A stretch of 47,360 nucleotides of DNA from an uncultured Clostridia bacterium (GTDB lineage: Bacteria > Bacillota > Clostridia > TANB77 > CAG-508). Below the pieces are notes generated by a model. That model searched no databases. It was not told where the DNA came from and worked only from the letters and a program-made list of their open reading frames with translations. Positions 33,017-40,748 of the stretch are shown here, in pieces. Both the position numbers and the translations under genes were made by a program. The stretch lies in NCBI GenBank assembly GCA_934162615.1, contig CAKPJK010000008.1:1-47360 (forward strand), written 5' to 3'. The stretch's first letter is position 1; every line of letters starts with the position of its first letter.

Positions 33017-34444
33017 TTAGAATATTCTTCTTGCTCCTACATAGTTTGTTTTGTAATATCCTGTTGACATTGAATCTGTTCTAACTCCTTTGCTTGGATT
33101 TGCAGCATGTATGAATGTATTTCCCCCGATATATATTCCAACATGATTTATTCCTGATTTTCCAAACATTACTAAATCTCCGGCTTGTAAATTTGTTACA
33201 GATTTACCATTGCTATATTGTGCCGCTGCTGTTCTGTTTAAATTCACACCAAAATGTTTATATATATATTGTGTAAATCCTGAGCAGTCAAATCCACTTG
33301 GTGATGTTCCACCATATATATATTTACATCCTAAAAATTGTTTTGCATATGATACAACTGAACTTGCTGATGCTGATGCAGTTGTGTTTGATTTTGTAGT
33401 ATTTGCTTTTGATGTAGTATTTGTTGTTGTACTTTCTGTTTTGCTTGATGTTTTTGTTTCTTTCTCTCTTGTTGTAAGTCCACTTCTTGATGTTTCTTTT
33501 TTTGTTGATGTTAATAGATTTTCTGCAACATATCCTTTTGCTCCGTTTACATCTACATATGCCCATCCGTTTGTACTTGATAGTACTGTTACTTTTGTGT
33601 TTAATGTTAATGATTTTATTACTTGTGATGTTTTATCTGCTTTTTGTCTTAGATTTACAGATTGTGAATTTACATACATTGTTTTTGTTGTGCTTGTTTC
33701 TTGTGTTTTTGTTGATGTTTGTGTTTCGTTTGTTGTATTTTCTGTGTTTGTTGTGTCTTCTGTTTTTGTTGTATTATTTTCTGTACTTTCAATTAATCCC
33801 ACTAGTACTCTTATTTCTCCTGTAGCAGTTGTTATTCTTCTTGTCATCCATCCTTCTTTTCCATCTGCTTTTTTTATTTTTATCCAGTCTCCTAATGTTT
33901 CTGTAATCTCTACTTCTTCATCTTTTTTCACTTCATTTAATTCTATTGAGCTTATTAATGGTATTAATTTAAGTTTAACATCTTCTAATAATTTAACTTT
34001 TTCATTTTTGACGATTTCTTCTATATTTTCTGTTTTATTTGTGTCTGTTTTTTCTATTGTTTTATTATTTTCTTCTGTTGTATTTTCTGTTGTATTTTCT
34101 GTTGTATTTTCTGCTGTGTTTTGTGTTTCGTTTTCTTTTGTTGATTGGTTTGTGTTTGCAGCGTCTTTGCTATTTGCTTGTATTAGGTCTTTTCTTATAT
34201 ACCCTGTTACTTGTTTGTATTTTACTTTGTACCATTCGTCTTCTTCTTTTAATATTTCTACTTCTTCACCTTGTGATGCTAGTTCTAATACTTTAGAGTC
34301 TGTATTTGCTTGTTCCCTAAGTTTTGCTGTTTCGACCATTACCTTTCCTGTGTTTGCTGCAAAGCTTATGTTTATAAAAAGCAAACTTGCTATTGCTATT
34401 AGTGCCATGAATATTGTGCTTTTTATATTTAGTTTTATTTTCAT
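33017..34444 (-). CDS. Secreted SH3-NlpC/P60 peptidoglycan hydrolase
   Basis: 475 aa. A signal peptide (cut near SFAA-NT, residue 30) is followed by three SH3b repeats (about 32-92, 148-205, 253-315), joined by Thr/Asn/Glu-rich linkers that include near-perfect NTTE repeats. The NlpC/P60 domain (about 365-475) has the catalytic FDCSGF, NHVGIYIGG and FIHAA. It cuts peptide stems, probably D-iGlu-mDAP. It stands 56 bases upstream of comEC on the same strand. Confidence 0.9.
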   Translation of the reverse strand: MKIKLNIKSTIFMALIAIASLLFINISFAANTGKVMVETAKLREQANTDSKVLELASQGEEVEILKEEDEWYKVKYKQVTGYIRKDLIQANSKDAANTNQSTKENETQNTAENTTENTTENTTEENNKTIEKTDTNKTENIEEIVKNEKVKLLEDVKLKLIPLISSIELNEVKKDEEVEITETLGDWIKIKKADGKEGWMTRRITTATGEIRVLVGLIESTENNTTKTEDTTNTENTTNETQTSTKTQETSTTKTMYVNSQSVNLRQKADKTSQVIKSLTLNTKVTVLSSTNGWAYVDVNGAKGYVAENLLTSTKKETSRSGLTTREKETKTSSKTESTTTNTTSKANTTKSNTTASASASSVVSYAKQFLGCKYIYGGTSPSGFDCSGFTQYIYKHFGVNLNRTAAAQYSNGKSVTNLQAGDLVMFGKSGINHVGIYIGGNTFIHAANPSKGVRTDSMSTGYYKTNYVGARRIF

Positions 34445-34573
34445 TTCTTTACTCCTTATATTATTATATTAATTTTTCTAAGACACGTTTCATAGTATAT
34501 AATTTTTTTTTCATTTTGTCAAGTCCTACGGAAATACAAATTTTTGAAAAATTTTCAAGTATGGAAAAATTAA

Positions 34574-34597
34574 AAAAGGTACCCTTTCGGTACCCCA
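34574..34597 (-). terminator. ppaC terminator
   Basis: GGTACC-GAAAG-GGTACC on the minus strand (34594-34578) is followed by TTTTTTAATTTTT, 10 bases past the ppaC stop. Confidence 0.85.
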
Positions 34598-34606
34598 AAA
34601 TTACAT

Positions 34607-35533
34607 TTATATATTTTTATCAATAACTGGTAACAATTGTTTCTTTCTTGAAACAACCCCTTCTAAGAATGCTCTGTTATTTTCTAATTTTTTATCAAAT
34701 GCTTTTTCAACTGCATCTGTTTTTGTTCCTAACGCAATGATTTCTGTGTTGCTGTTTAATATATCTGTTATTGCTAATACAAATAAAGATAATCCTTTTT
34801 CTGCAATTGCATTATTTATTGCTTCTTCTAATTCATTTTGTCTTTTTAAAACATCTTCAATACTTACAGTATTTACTTGTGCTATAACAAATTTTGTTCC
34901 GTCTTTATCTAAGTTTTTAGCATCTAGATTTATTAATTCTTTTGCTGAAAAATCGTCTAAATCTGTTCCTGCTTTTAACATTTCTAGTCCATATTCTTCA
35001 ATGTTTATTCCTGCTATTTTTCCTAATTCTTCTAATGCTTTTCTATCATGGTCTGTTGTTGTTGGTGATTTTAATAATAATGTATCAGAAATTATTGCAC
35101 TTGCCATTAATATTGCTTCTGTTTTTTCAATTTCTATTCCTGATGTTTTAAATTCTTCGAATAGTATTGTTGATGTACATCCAAATGGTCTTGCTGTGTA
35201 ATATAGTGGTTCTGATGTTTCAAAGTTTGATATTCTGTGATGGTCTACTACTTCTATAATTTTTGCTTTTTCTATTCCCTCTACACTTTGGTTAAATTCG
35301 TTGTGGTCTACTAGTATTACTTCTTGTCCTTCTTCTACTTTTTCTATTAATTCTGGTGCTTCCATTCCTAAATAATTTAATGCATATTGTGTTTCTTTAT
35401 TCACATTTCCTAATCTTACTGCTTTTGATTTTTCGCATCCTCTTTTTTTGTTTAAAATTTCTTTTACCATTGCAGAACAAATTGTGTCTGTGTCTGGATT
35501 TTTGTGTCCAAATATTAATACTTTATTTTCCAT
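34607..35533 (-). CDS. ppaC: Manganese-dependent inorganic pyrophosphatase
   Basis: 308 aa. DHH-family motifs: FGHKNPDTDTICSA (metal ligands), VILVDHNE, EVVDHHRI and the C-terminal SRKKQLLP substrate-binding signature of family II pyrophosphatases. It hydrolyses pyrophosphate in the cytoplasm. It has its own terminator; GGAGAAG lies before the ATG. Confidence 0.95.
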   Translation of the reverse strand: MENKVLIFGHKNPDTDTICSAMVKEILNKKRGCEKSKAVRLGNVNKETQYALNYLGMEAPELIEKVEEGQEVILVDHNEFNQSVEGIEKAKIIEVVDHHRISNFETSEPLYYTARPFGCTSTILFEEFKTSGIEIEKTEAILMASAIISDTLLLKSPTTTDHDRKALEELGKIAGINIEEYGLEMLKAGTDLDDFSAKELINLDAKNLDKDGTKFVIAQVNTVSIEDVLKRQNELEEAINNAIAEKGLSLFVLAITDILNSNTEIIALGTKTDAVEKAFDKKLENNRAFLEGVVSRKKQLLPVIDKNI

Positions 35534-35554
35534 TTTTTATCTTCTCCTTTTTTA

Positions 35555-35582
35555 TTGACTTTTTTTTATATTATGATATAAT
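35555..35582 (+). promoter_or_regulatory. Promoter of the antitoxin-like small RNA
   Basis: TTGACT (35555-35560), 16 bases, perfect TATAAT (35577-35582). No gene with a ribosome-binding site follows on this strand, only an RNA ending at a strong terminator. Confidence 0.75.
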
Positions 35583-35588
35583 ATTTAT

Positions 35589-35674
35589 AGGAAATGGAGA
35601 GGCCACAAAAGTGGTTTGCCGAAGTATTGATATAAAAACACATCTACAACGGTCAATTACAGATGTGTTTTTTA
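35589..35674 (+). ncRNA. Probable antitoxin RNA of a type I toxin-antitoxin pair
   Basis: About 86 nt between promoter and terminator. It begins near ATAGGAAATGGAGAGG, forms CCAC-AAAA-GTGG, and ends with the hairpin ACACATCT...AGATGTGT. It is transcribed toward the toxin gene and overlaps its 3' end at the shared terminator, as in Fst/par-type loci. A 13-codon frame starting at the ATG inside it has no usable ribosome-binding site. Confidence 0.6.
35633..35674. terminator. Shared bidirectional terminator of the toxin-antitoxin pair
   Basis: ACACATCT (35638-35645) and AGATGTGT (35661-35668) with a 15-base loop. T runs are present on both strands: TTTTTT on plus, TTTTTAT on minus. Confidence 0.85.
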
Positions 35675-35678
35675 TTGG

Positions 35679-35798
35679 TTATTTTTGTTTACGCAAAATT
35701 ACAACTATTGCTATAATTAAGGCAAACGCAATGATAGTTATTCCAATTAAAGAATAAAATAGTATGTATATAATGTTTAATAAAGTTGTTTCTATCAT
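35679..35798 (-). CDS. Small hydrophobic toxin-like peptide (39 aa)
   Basis: ATG 35798 follows a very strong AAAGGAGGTGAGG. The peptide is MIETTLLNIIYILFYSLIGI, then a further hydrophobic stretch ending in RKQK: one membrane helix with a basic tail, as in type I toxins. In the mRNA leader CCTCC (35822-35818) can pair with the GGAGG (35811-35807) across 6 bases, hiding the ribosome-binding site. A convergent small RNA and a shared terminator complete the picture. It is not clearly a member of Fst, TxpA or Ldr. An upstream in-frame Met at 35888 has no signal. Confidence 0.7.
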   Translation of the reverse strand: MIETTLLNIIYILFYSLIGITIIAFALIIAIVVILRKQK

Positions 35799-35859
35799 AC
35801 GCCTCACCTCCTTTATTGGAGGCAAACCACATCCGTTTATCTCATTTCCTATGTTCACT

Positions 35860-35888
35860 ACTATACAACATTTATATCTAAAAAACAA
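35860..35888 (-). promoter_or_regulatory. Promoter of the toxin mRNA
   Basis: On the minus strand TTGTTT (35888-35883), 17 bases, TATAGT (35865-35860). The transcript would begin near ATAGGAAATGAGA, closely matching the start of the opposing RNA. Confidence 0.65.
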
Positions 35889-35897
35889 GCGAACACT

Positions 35898-36785
35898 TTA
35901 ATTATTTTTATTTTTTTCTAATATATCTTCTAATTCTTCCTTAGAAAATTCATATTTTTTATTGCAAAAGTGGCAAACCAATTCGGCTTTTCCATCTTCT
36001 TCAATCATTTCTTTTAAAACATCTTTATCCAATGTTGCAAGTCCATCTTCCATGTGCTCTTTTGAACAGTCACATTCATATACTGGTGTTATATTTTCTT
36101 CGATTAATTGAACATTTGCATCACCTGTTACAGCTTTTGCTATTTCTAATAATGTCATATTTTTATCTAACATTTTTGAAATTGCTCCTGCTTTAAATAT
36201 TGATTGTTCTATTTTTGATATTTCTTCATCTGTTGCATCTGGCATTGGAGTAATTATATACCCTCCTGCTGATTTAACTCCATTTTTATCTACTAAAACA
36301 CCTAGAGCAACTGCTGTATTTTTTTGTTCTGATTTTGCAAAATATTCTGCAAAGTCTTCTGCTATTTCTCCTGAAATTAGTGGGCATATTCCAACATATG
36401 GTTCTTTTAATCCAATGTCTTTTATAACATTTATGAATCCTGCATTTCCAACTGCTCCACCAACATCTAATTTTCCCATATCATTTAATGGTAAGTCTAC
36501 AACTGGATTTGCTACATATCCTTTTACTCTTGGGAAGTTGTCTGCTGTTACAAGCATTGTTCCAATTGGTCCATTTCCTTTCATTTGAACTGTTAATTTA
36601 TCTTCTTTACTTTTCATTTCATTTCCCATTATTGCTGAAATTGTAAGTAATCTTCCAAATGCTGCTGTTGCTACTGGGCTTAAATCATGTATTTTTCTTG
36701 CTTCTTCTACAAGTTCTGTTGTGCTTGCACATACTACTGATATTTTTCCGCCATATGCTAAAAATTTCATTATTTTGTCTTGCAT
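35898..36785 (-). CDS. hslO: Hsp33 redox-regulated chaperone
   Basis: 295 aa from ATG 36785 with AAGGAGA; the frame extends 35 codons upstream without a site. The zinc centre is complete at the C-terminus: YECDCSKEH and VCHFCNKKYEF (C-x-C and C-x2-C). N-terminal motifs are HDLSPVATAAFGRLL and GNGPIGTMLV. Oxidation releases zinc and activates the holdase. The gene follows the rubredoxin-fused transferase by 56 bases on the same strand. Confidence 0.95.
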   Translation of the reverse strand: MQDKIMKFLAYGGKISVVCASTTELVEEARKIHDLSPVATAAFGRLLTISAIMGNEMKSKEDKLTVQMKGNGPIGTMLVTADNFPRVKGYVANPVVDLPLNDMGKLDVGGAVGNAGFINVIKDIGLKEPYVGICPLISGEIAEDFAEYFAKSEQKNTAVALGVLVDKNGVKSAGGYIITPMPDATDEEISKIEQSIFKAGAISKMLDKNMTLLEIAKAVTGDANVQLIEENITPVYECDCSKEHMEDGLATLDKDVLKEMIEEDGKAELVCHFCNKKYEFSKEELEDILEKNKNN

Positions 36786-36841
36786 TTTTGTCTCCTTTTT
36801 TATAATTTTATTTATTATTGTTTTATTAAAATTTGAATTCT

Positions 36842-38077
36842 TTATTCGTGAATTTGGAACATATCCTTTCCTTCCCCACAAACTGGGCAAACCCAGTCAT
36901 CTGGTAAATCGTCAAACTTTGTTCCTTTTGCAATTCCTGCTTTCTCATTTCCAAACTTTGGATTATAAATATACTTACATTGAGTACATTCATATTGTTC
37001 ATTTCCTGTTCTTTCAACAGAAAAGTTTTTGTATCCTAACGCAACTGCCACTATCACAATTAACAAAAATGATAACGCCTTCCAAATTCCACTGTCACAT
37101 AATATTACCGCAAACATTCCAAATATTGCACTTATTCCATATAAAATAAGAACTGCTTGCTTTTGACTAAATCCCTTTGCAACTAATCTATGGTGTAAAT
37201 GGCCTTTATCCGCTTTAAATACCGCTTTTATTGATTTTCCTTTTATTAATCTTCTAATTATAGCACATACTGTATCAAATATAGGTAGCCCCAAAGCAAT
37301 AAGTGGTAAAACAATTACAGCCGCCGTATATGTTTTGGCTGAGCCCAGTATCGAAATTACTGCTAATGAAAATCCCAAAAAATTTGAGCCTGTATCTCCT
37401 ATAAATGTTTTTGCAGGTGTAAAATTAAATGGTAAAAATCCCACTAATGCTCCAGCTAATGCAGTTATTAACACTATTGATATTGATGATGAGCCATTTA
37501 ATACAAATATTACTAATAAAGATATTGATGATATTACTGATATTCCTGATGATAGTCCATCCAGTCCATCAATTAAATTTATTGAATTTGTTACAAATAT
37601 TATCCAAGCTAATGTAAGTAAAATTGATGTAATTTCATGTATTTCTGGAAAGTTCAAAAATGGAAGTGTTATTCCTTCTATTCTTATTCCAGATGCTACA
37701 ATACATATTGCTCCAAGTATTTGTCCTATTAATTTTATTACTGGTTTTATTCCTTTTGTATCATCTACAATGCAGAATCCTGAAATTATTAATATTCCTG
37801 TTAAAAATCCCAATAATTTTTTCCAATATTCTTGCGGTCCAAATAAATTTATTGAATTTTCTGCGCTCATTACTATTAATAAATATATTGTTGATACTAA
37901 AAAGCCTAATATTACTGCTGGTCCACCAAATCTTGGTATTGATCTTTTGTGTGCTCTTCTTTCATCTTTTGGAATATCTATTGCTCCTATTTTTTTTGCA
38001 ATTTTCATTGTATATGGTGTAGTTACAAATGTTACTACAAATGCAAGTATAAATGCTATTGCTATATTTCCCCACAT
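36842..38077 (-). CDS. GT4 polyprenyl-phosphate sugar-1-phosphate transferase (TagO/WecA-like) fused to rubredoxin
   Basis: 411 aa. About ten membrane segments carry the MraY/WecA motifs: AHKRSIPRFGGPAV, GFCIVDDTKG (Mg-binding DD), NLIDGLDGLSSG, FIGDTGSNFLGF and KGHLHHRLVAKGFS. After the last span, residues 362-411 form a complete rubredoxin: YECTQCKYIYNP, GTKFDDLPDDWVCPVCGEGK, with C364, C367, C397 and C400 and the normal 30-residue spacing. There is no stop, frameshift or in-frame start codon at the junction, so the two domains are one protein. The transferase should start wall-polymer or glycan synthesis on undecaprenyl phosphate; the role of the iron centre is unknown. Confidence 0.9.
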   Translation of the reverse strand: MWGNIAIAFILAFVVTFVTTPYTMKIAKKIGAIDIPKDERRAHKRSIPRFGGPAVILGFLVSTIYLLIVMSAENSINLFGPQEYWKKLLGFLTGILIISGFCIVDDTKGIKPVIKLIGQILGAICIVASGIRIEGITLPFLNFPEIHEITSILLTLAWIIFVTNSINLIDGLDGLSSGISVISSISLLVIFVLNGSSSISIVLITALAGALVGFLPFNFTPAKTFIGDTGSNFLGFSLAVISILGSAKTYTAAVIVLPLIALGLPIFDTVCAIIRRLIKGKSIKAVFKADKGHLHHRLVAKGFSQKQAVLILYGISAIFGMFAVILCDSGIWKALSFLLIVIVAVALGYKNFSVERTGNEQYECTQCKYIYNPKFGNEKAGIAKGTKFDDLPDDWVCPVCGEGKDMFQIHE

Positions 38078-38091
38078 ATGTATTCCTCCAA

Positions 38092-38538
38092 TTATTTCAT
38101 ATTATTGTTTTCTATTTCTTCTACCATTTTTAGTCTTTCTTCATATCTTCCGCCTTTAAATTCTGTTCCTAACCAATTTCTTATTATGCATATTGCTTCA
38201 TTTGTTGTTAGGTAGTCTCCTCCAAGTGTTATTACATTTATGTCATCATCTGCTTTTGCAAATTTTGCAGATTCTTGGTCATGTATTGAAGCTGCTCTTA
38301 TTCCTTTAAATTTGTTTGCTACTACTGTCATTCCATATCCTGATCTGCATACTAATATTCCGCAGTCGCATTCTTTATTTTGTATTGCTTCTGCTACTTT
38401 TTTTGCATATATTGGATAGTCTGTTCTTTCTTCTGAGTCTGTTCCATAGTCTTTGTATTCTATTCCGCTTTCACTTAAATATCTTTTTATTTCTTCTTTT
38501 AATTTGTATCCTCCGTGGTCTGCTCCTAATGCTATCAT
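38092..38538 (-). CDS. rpiB: RpiB/LacAB-family sugar-phosphate isomerase
   Basis: 148 aa from ATG 38538 (AAGGAG 8 bases upstream; the GTG at 38547 overlaps it). Motifs: ALGADHGGYKLK, YGTDSEERTDYPIYA, GILVCRSGYGMTVVANKFKG and a C-terminal NWLGTEFKGGRYEERL. The active-site Cys loop is CRSGYG rather than the common CGTGIG, and the H-N-x-N loop is replaced by ADDDINVITLGG. It may therefore use another sugar phosphate than ribose-5-phosphate. It stands 14 bases upstream of the GT4-rubredoxin gene. Confidence 0.8.
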   Translation of the reverse strand: MIALGADHGGYKLKEEIKRYLSESGIEYKDYGTDSEERTDYPIYAKKVAEAIQNKECDCGILVCRSGYGMTVVANKFKGIRAASIHDQESAKFAKADDDINVITLGGDYLTTNEAICIIRNWLGTEFKGGRYEERLKMVEEIENNNMK

Positions 38539-38645
38539 TTGTATCACTCCTTACTTTTTTATATATTGGTATAATTTTAAATTTGTTACCAAATTTTTTC
38601 TTTGTCCACTATATCATATTTTGTTGGTGATTACAATATTTTAGA

Positions 38646-38712
38646 CAAAAAAATGTCCTTTTGATGACGATTCTGTTTGGGACATCGTCTTAAAAAAGGA
38701 CATTTTTTTATT
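38646..38712. terminator. Large stem-loop terminator after the importer operon
   Basis: AAAAATGTCCTTTT (38646-38659) pairs with AAAAGGACATTTTT (from 38694), enclosing an inner GACGAT/ATCGTC hairpin. T runs flank it on both strands; it overlaps the 3' end of the binding-protein gene. Confidence 0.75.
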
Positions 38713-39721
38713 TAATTGCTTCTTGTGCATATTTATTATTAACAATTTTATCATAAGGAGCCTTAACCTTAAGTTCTCCTGCTAAACTCATAACTTCTTG
38801 CAACTTATCAAAACTCTCCTGTTTTAGAACTGGAGTTTCATTCCAAGCATCAATATCTTTATAACTTTGAATTGCAGTTGTTAAAAGTTCAATATCCGTG
38901 TCTGGGAAGAAATTTTTGATTGATTCTGCTATTTCTTTTGCAGTATGTTCCTTAACCCATTTTTGTCCTTTGTAAATTGCATTTGTAAAGTTTTGAATTG
39001 TAGTTTGATTATTTTCAATATAACTTTTTTTTGCAAAATATGCTGTATATGGTATTTCACCTGCCTCTTTTCCAACTGATGCTACAATATGACCTTTGCC
39101 TAATTTTTCTATGTTAGATGCAGTTGGTTCAAAAAGTGTTACATAGTCAGCACTTCCGGATGTAAAAGCACTTGCCATCAAATCGAATTTTATACTATCA
39201 TCTAGTTTTAAATCTTTTCCAGGTGTTAGTCCTTTTTGTTTTATCACATACTCTAATGTCATATATGGAACTCCACCTTTTCTGCCTGGTATTACCGTTT
39301 TTCCTTTTAACATATTCCAATCAAAGTTATCAATTTTTTCTTTTGATACTAAAAATGATCCATCTCTTTTTGTTAGTTGTGCAAATACTTGTGTATAATC
39401 TTCTTTTCCTTCATTATATACATATATTGATGCTTCTGGTCCTGCAAATCCAATTTGAGATTCACCTGATAATACTGATGTCATTACTGCGTCTGCTCCT
39501 TGCCCTGTTGTTAAGTCTATTTCTATGTTGTAATCTTTAAAATATCCGTTGTTTATTGCTACATATTGTGGTGCGTAAAATACTGAACGTGTTACTTCAT
39601 TCATTTTTATTACTGTTGAGTTACTGTCTGTTTTGTTATTATTTTTTTGATATATTGCTATTCCTGCAATTATTGCAATTATTAAGAATATAACAATTAA
39701 CATTATTATTTTTCTTTTCAC
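38708..39721 (-). CDS. ABC importer substrate-binding protein (SsuA/TauA/NMT1 class)
   Basis: 337 aa from GTG 39721, which stands 6 bases after AGGAGG; the frame continues upstream through the repeat element without a signal. An N-terminal membrane span (about 4-24) anchors it; there is no lipobox Cys. The domain has SVFYAPQYVAINNGYFKDYN, GADAVMTSVLSGESQIGFAG and GRKGGVPYMTLEYV, typical of binding proteins for sulfonates, nitrate or pyrimidine precursors. The substrate cannot be read from sequence. ATPase and permease genes lie upstream on the same strand. Confidence 0.85.
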   Translation of the reverse strand: MKRKIIMLIVIFLIIAIIAGIAIYQKNNNKTDSNSTVIKMNEVTRSVFYAPQYVAINNGYFKDYNIEIDLTTGQGADAVMTSVLSGESQIGFAGPEASIYVYNEGKEDYTQVFAQLTKRDGSFLVSKEKIDNFDWNMLKGKTVIPGRKGGVPYMTLEYVIKQKGLTPGKDLKLDDSIKFDLMASAFTSGSADYVTLFEPTASNIEKLGKGHIVASVGKEAGEIPYTAYFAKKSYIENNQTTIQNFTNAIYKGQKWVKEHTAKEIAESIKNFFPDTDIELLTTAIQSYKDIDAWNETPVLKQESFDKLQEVMSLAGELKVKAPYDKIVNNKYAQEAIK

Positions 39722-39767
39722 AATAGTCCTCCTAAATATGTTGCAATTCATATATTTTAATAACTTG

Positions 39768-39922
39768 TTATATTTTGATAATATATTGTTTTTGAAATAC
39801 CGCGTAAGCGACCAAACGAACAAATGTGAGTGCGAAATGGAGCAAACTACATACCAGTATTTTGAAATATGGAGTTTGCGACACCAAGGTATAAAAAAAC
39901 AATATATTATCAAAAAATATAA
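39768..39922. repeat. Long terminal-inverted-repeat element with structured core, inside the importer operon
   Basis: The 21-base arm at 39773-39793 is exactly complementary to 39895-39915. ATACC (39797-39801) and GGTAT (39888-39892) extend the helix inward. The core holds CGC-GTAA-GCG (39801-39810), a GNRA-type tetraloop hairpin, and GCAAACT (39842-39848) paired with AGTTTGC (39873-39879). It is clearly richer in GC than its neighbours. It looks like a MITE-like insertion or structured RNA and has no convincing gene. Confidence 0.65.
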
Positions 39923-39955
39923 TAAATTATTTAAAACAAGAATTGCTCCAAAACA

Positions 39956-40748
39956 TTATTTTCGGATAAATTTTTCAAGCAATAAAACTCCTCCATACAT
40001 AACACCTGCCACAATTCCTAGAATAATAACACTTGTCATGACCAAATCAAGTTTAAATACCTGACCACCATACACAATTAAATATCCTAAACCTGCCTTT
40101 GAAACCAAAAATTCTCCAGATATTACGCCAACCAATGAAAGTCCTATATTTACTTTTAAAGAATTTATAAATGTTCCAATATTTGCTGGTATAACTATTT
40201 TTGTAAGTAATTGAAGTTTGGTACTACTAAAAGTTTTTGCCATCTTGATTATTTCTTTGTCTGTTTTTAGATAACCATTTAGCATTTCTAGCACAGTAAC
40301 TATTAAGGAAATTAAAATTGCCATCGTTATGATTGCTGGCATGCCTGATCCGGACCCAAATTATGATTATTGGACCAAGTGCAACTTTTGGCAAACTATT
40401 CAATACTACTAAAAATGGTTCTGATACTTTTGCCAAAAATTTAGACCACCATAAGATTATGGCAATAGCAACCCCCATCAATGTTCCAAGTCCAAACCCT
40501 ACAATTGTTTCATATACTGTTACTTTTACATGTTTTAGCAAATCGTTTGATGTCAAATGTGTAAATGTACTCCATATTCTGCTCGGTTGGCTTGTTATAA
40601 AACTGTCTATTATTTTTGCGTTTGCTAAGGCTTCCCAGATTACTAAAAATCCTATTAAAATTATTAATTGAGTGGCTATTACTAATAATTTTTTTCTTTT
40701 TACTTCTTTTAAATATTTTTTTCTTTCTTGTGATATTTTATTTTTCAT
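39956..40748 (-). pseudogene. ABC importer permease (SsuC/TauC-like), one frameshift
   Basis: From ATG 40748 the frame runs through VIWEALANAKIIDSF and EPFLVVLNSLPKVALGPIII, then shifts after IWV. The continuation GSGMPAIITMAILISLIVTV, VIPANIGTFINSLK and GVISGEFLVSKAGLGYLIVY is in the next frame to 39956. Deleting one C in C-CGG (40353-40350) joins them into a normal permease of about 263 aa with six spans. The neighbouring ATPase and binding protein are intact. The 5' end overlaps the ATPase gene by 11 bases. Confidence 0.82.

Noticed and set aside
34083..34128. Tandem 15-base repeats
   Set aside because: They encode the Asn-Thr-Thr-Glu linker repeats of the secreted hydrolase, not a regulatory or CRISPR-type array.
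33210..34472. 420-codon open frame on plus
   Set aside because: It is antisense to the SH3-NlpC/P60 gene, arises from Thr/Asn codon bias there, and has no ribosome-binding site or recognisable domain.
35594..35635. 13-codon frame in the antitoxin-like RNA
   Set aside because: It begins ATG-GAG but the only purine-rich stretch is directly against the ATG, so translation is unlikely.
39156..39161. CCGG inside the binding-protein gene as another frameshift site
   Set aside because: The frame is intact there (ACA-TCC-GGA-AGT); CCGG alone does not predict a shift, only the in-frame CGG does.
39738..40064. 108-codon open frame on plus across the inverted-repeat element
   Set aside because: No start signals; it spans the repeat and the antisense of the permease, so it is read-through of non-coding DNA.
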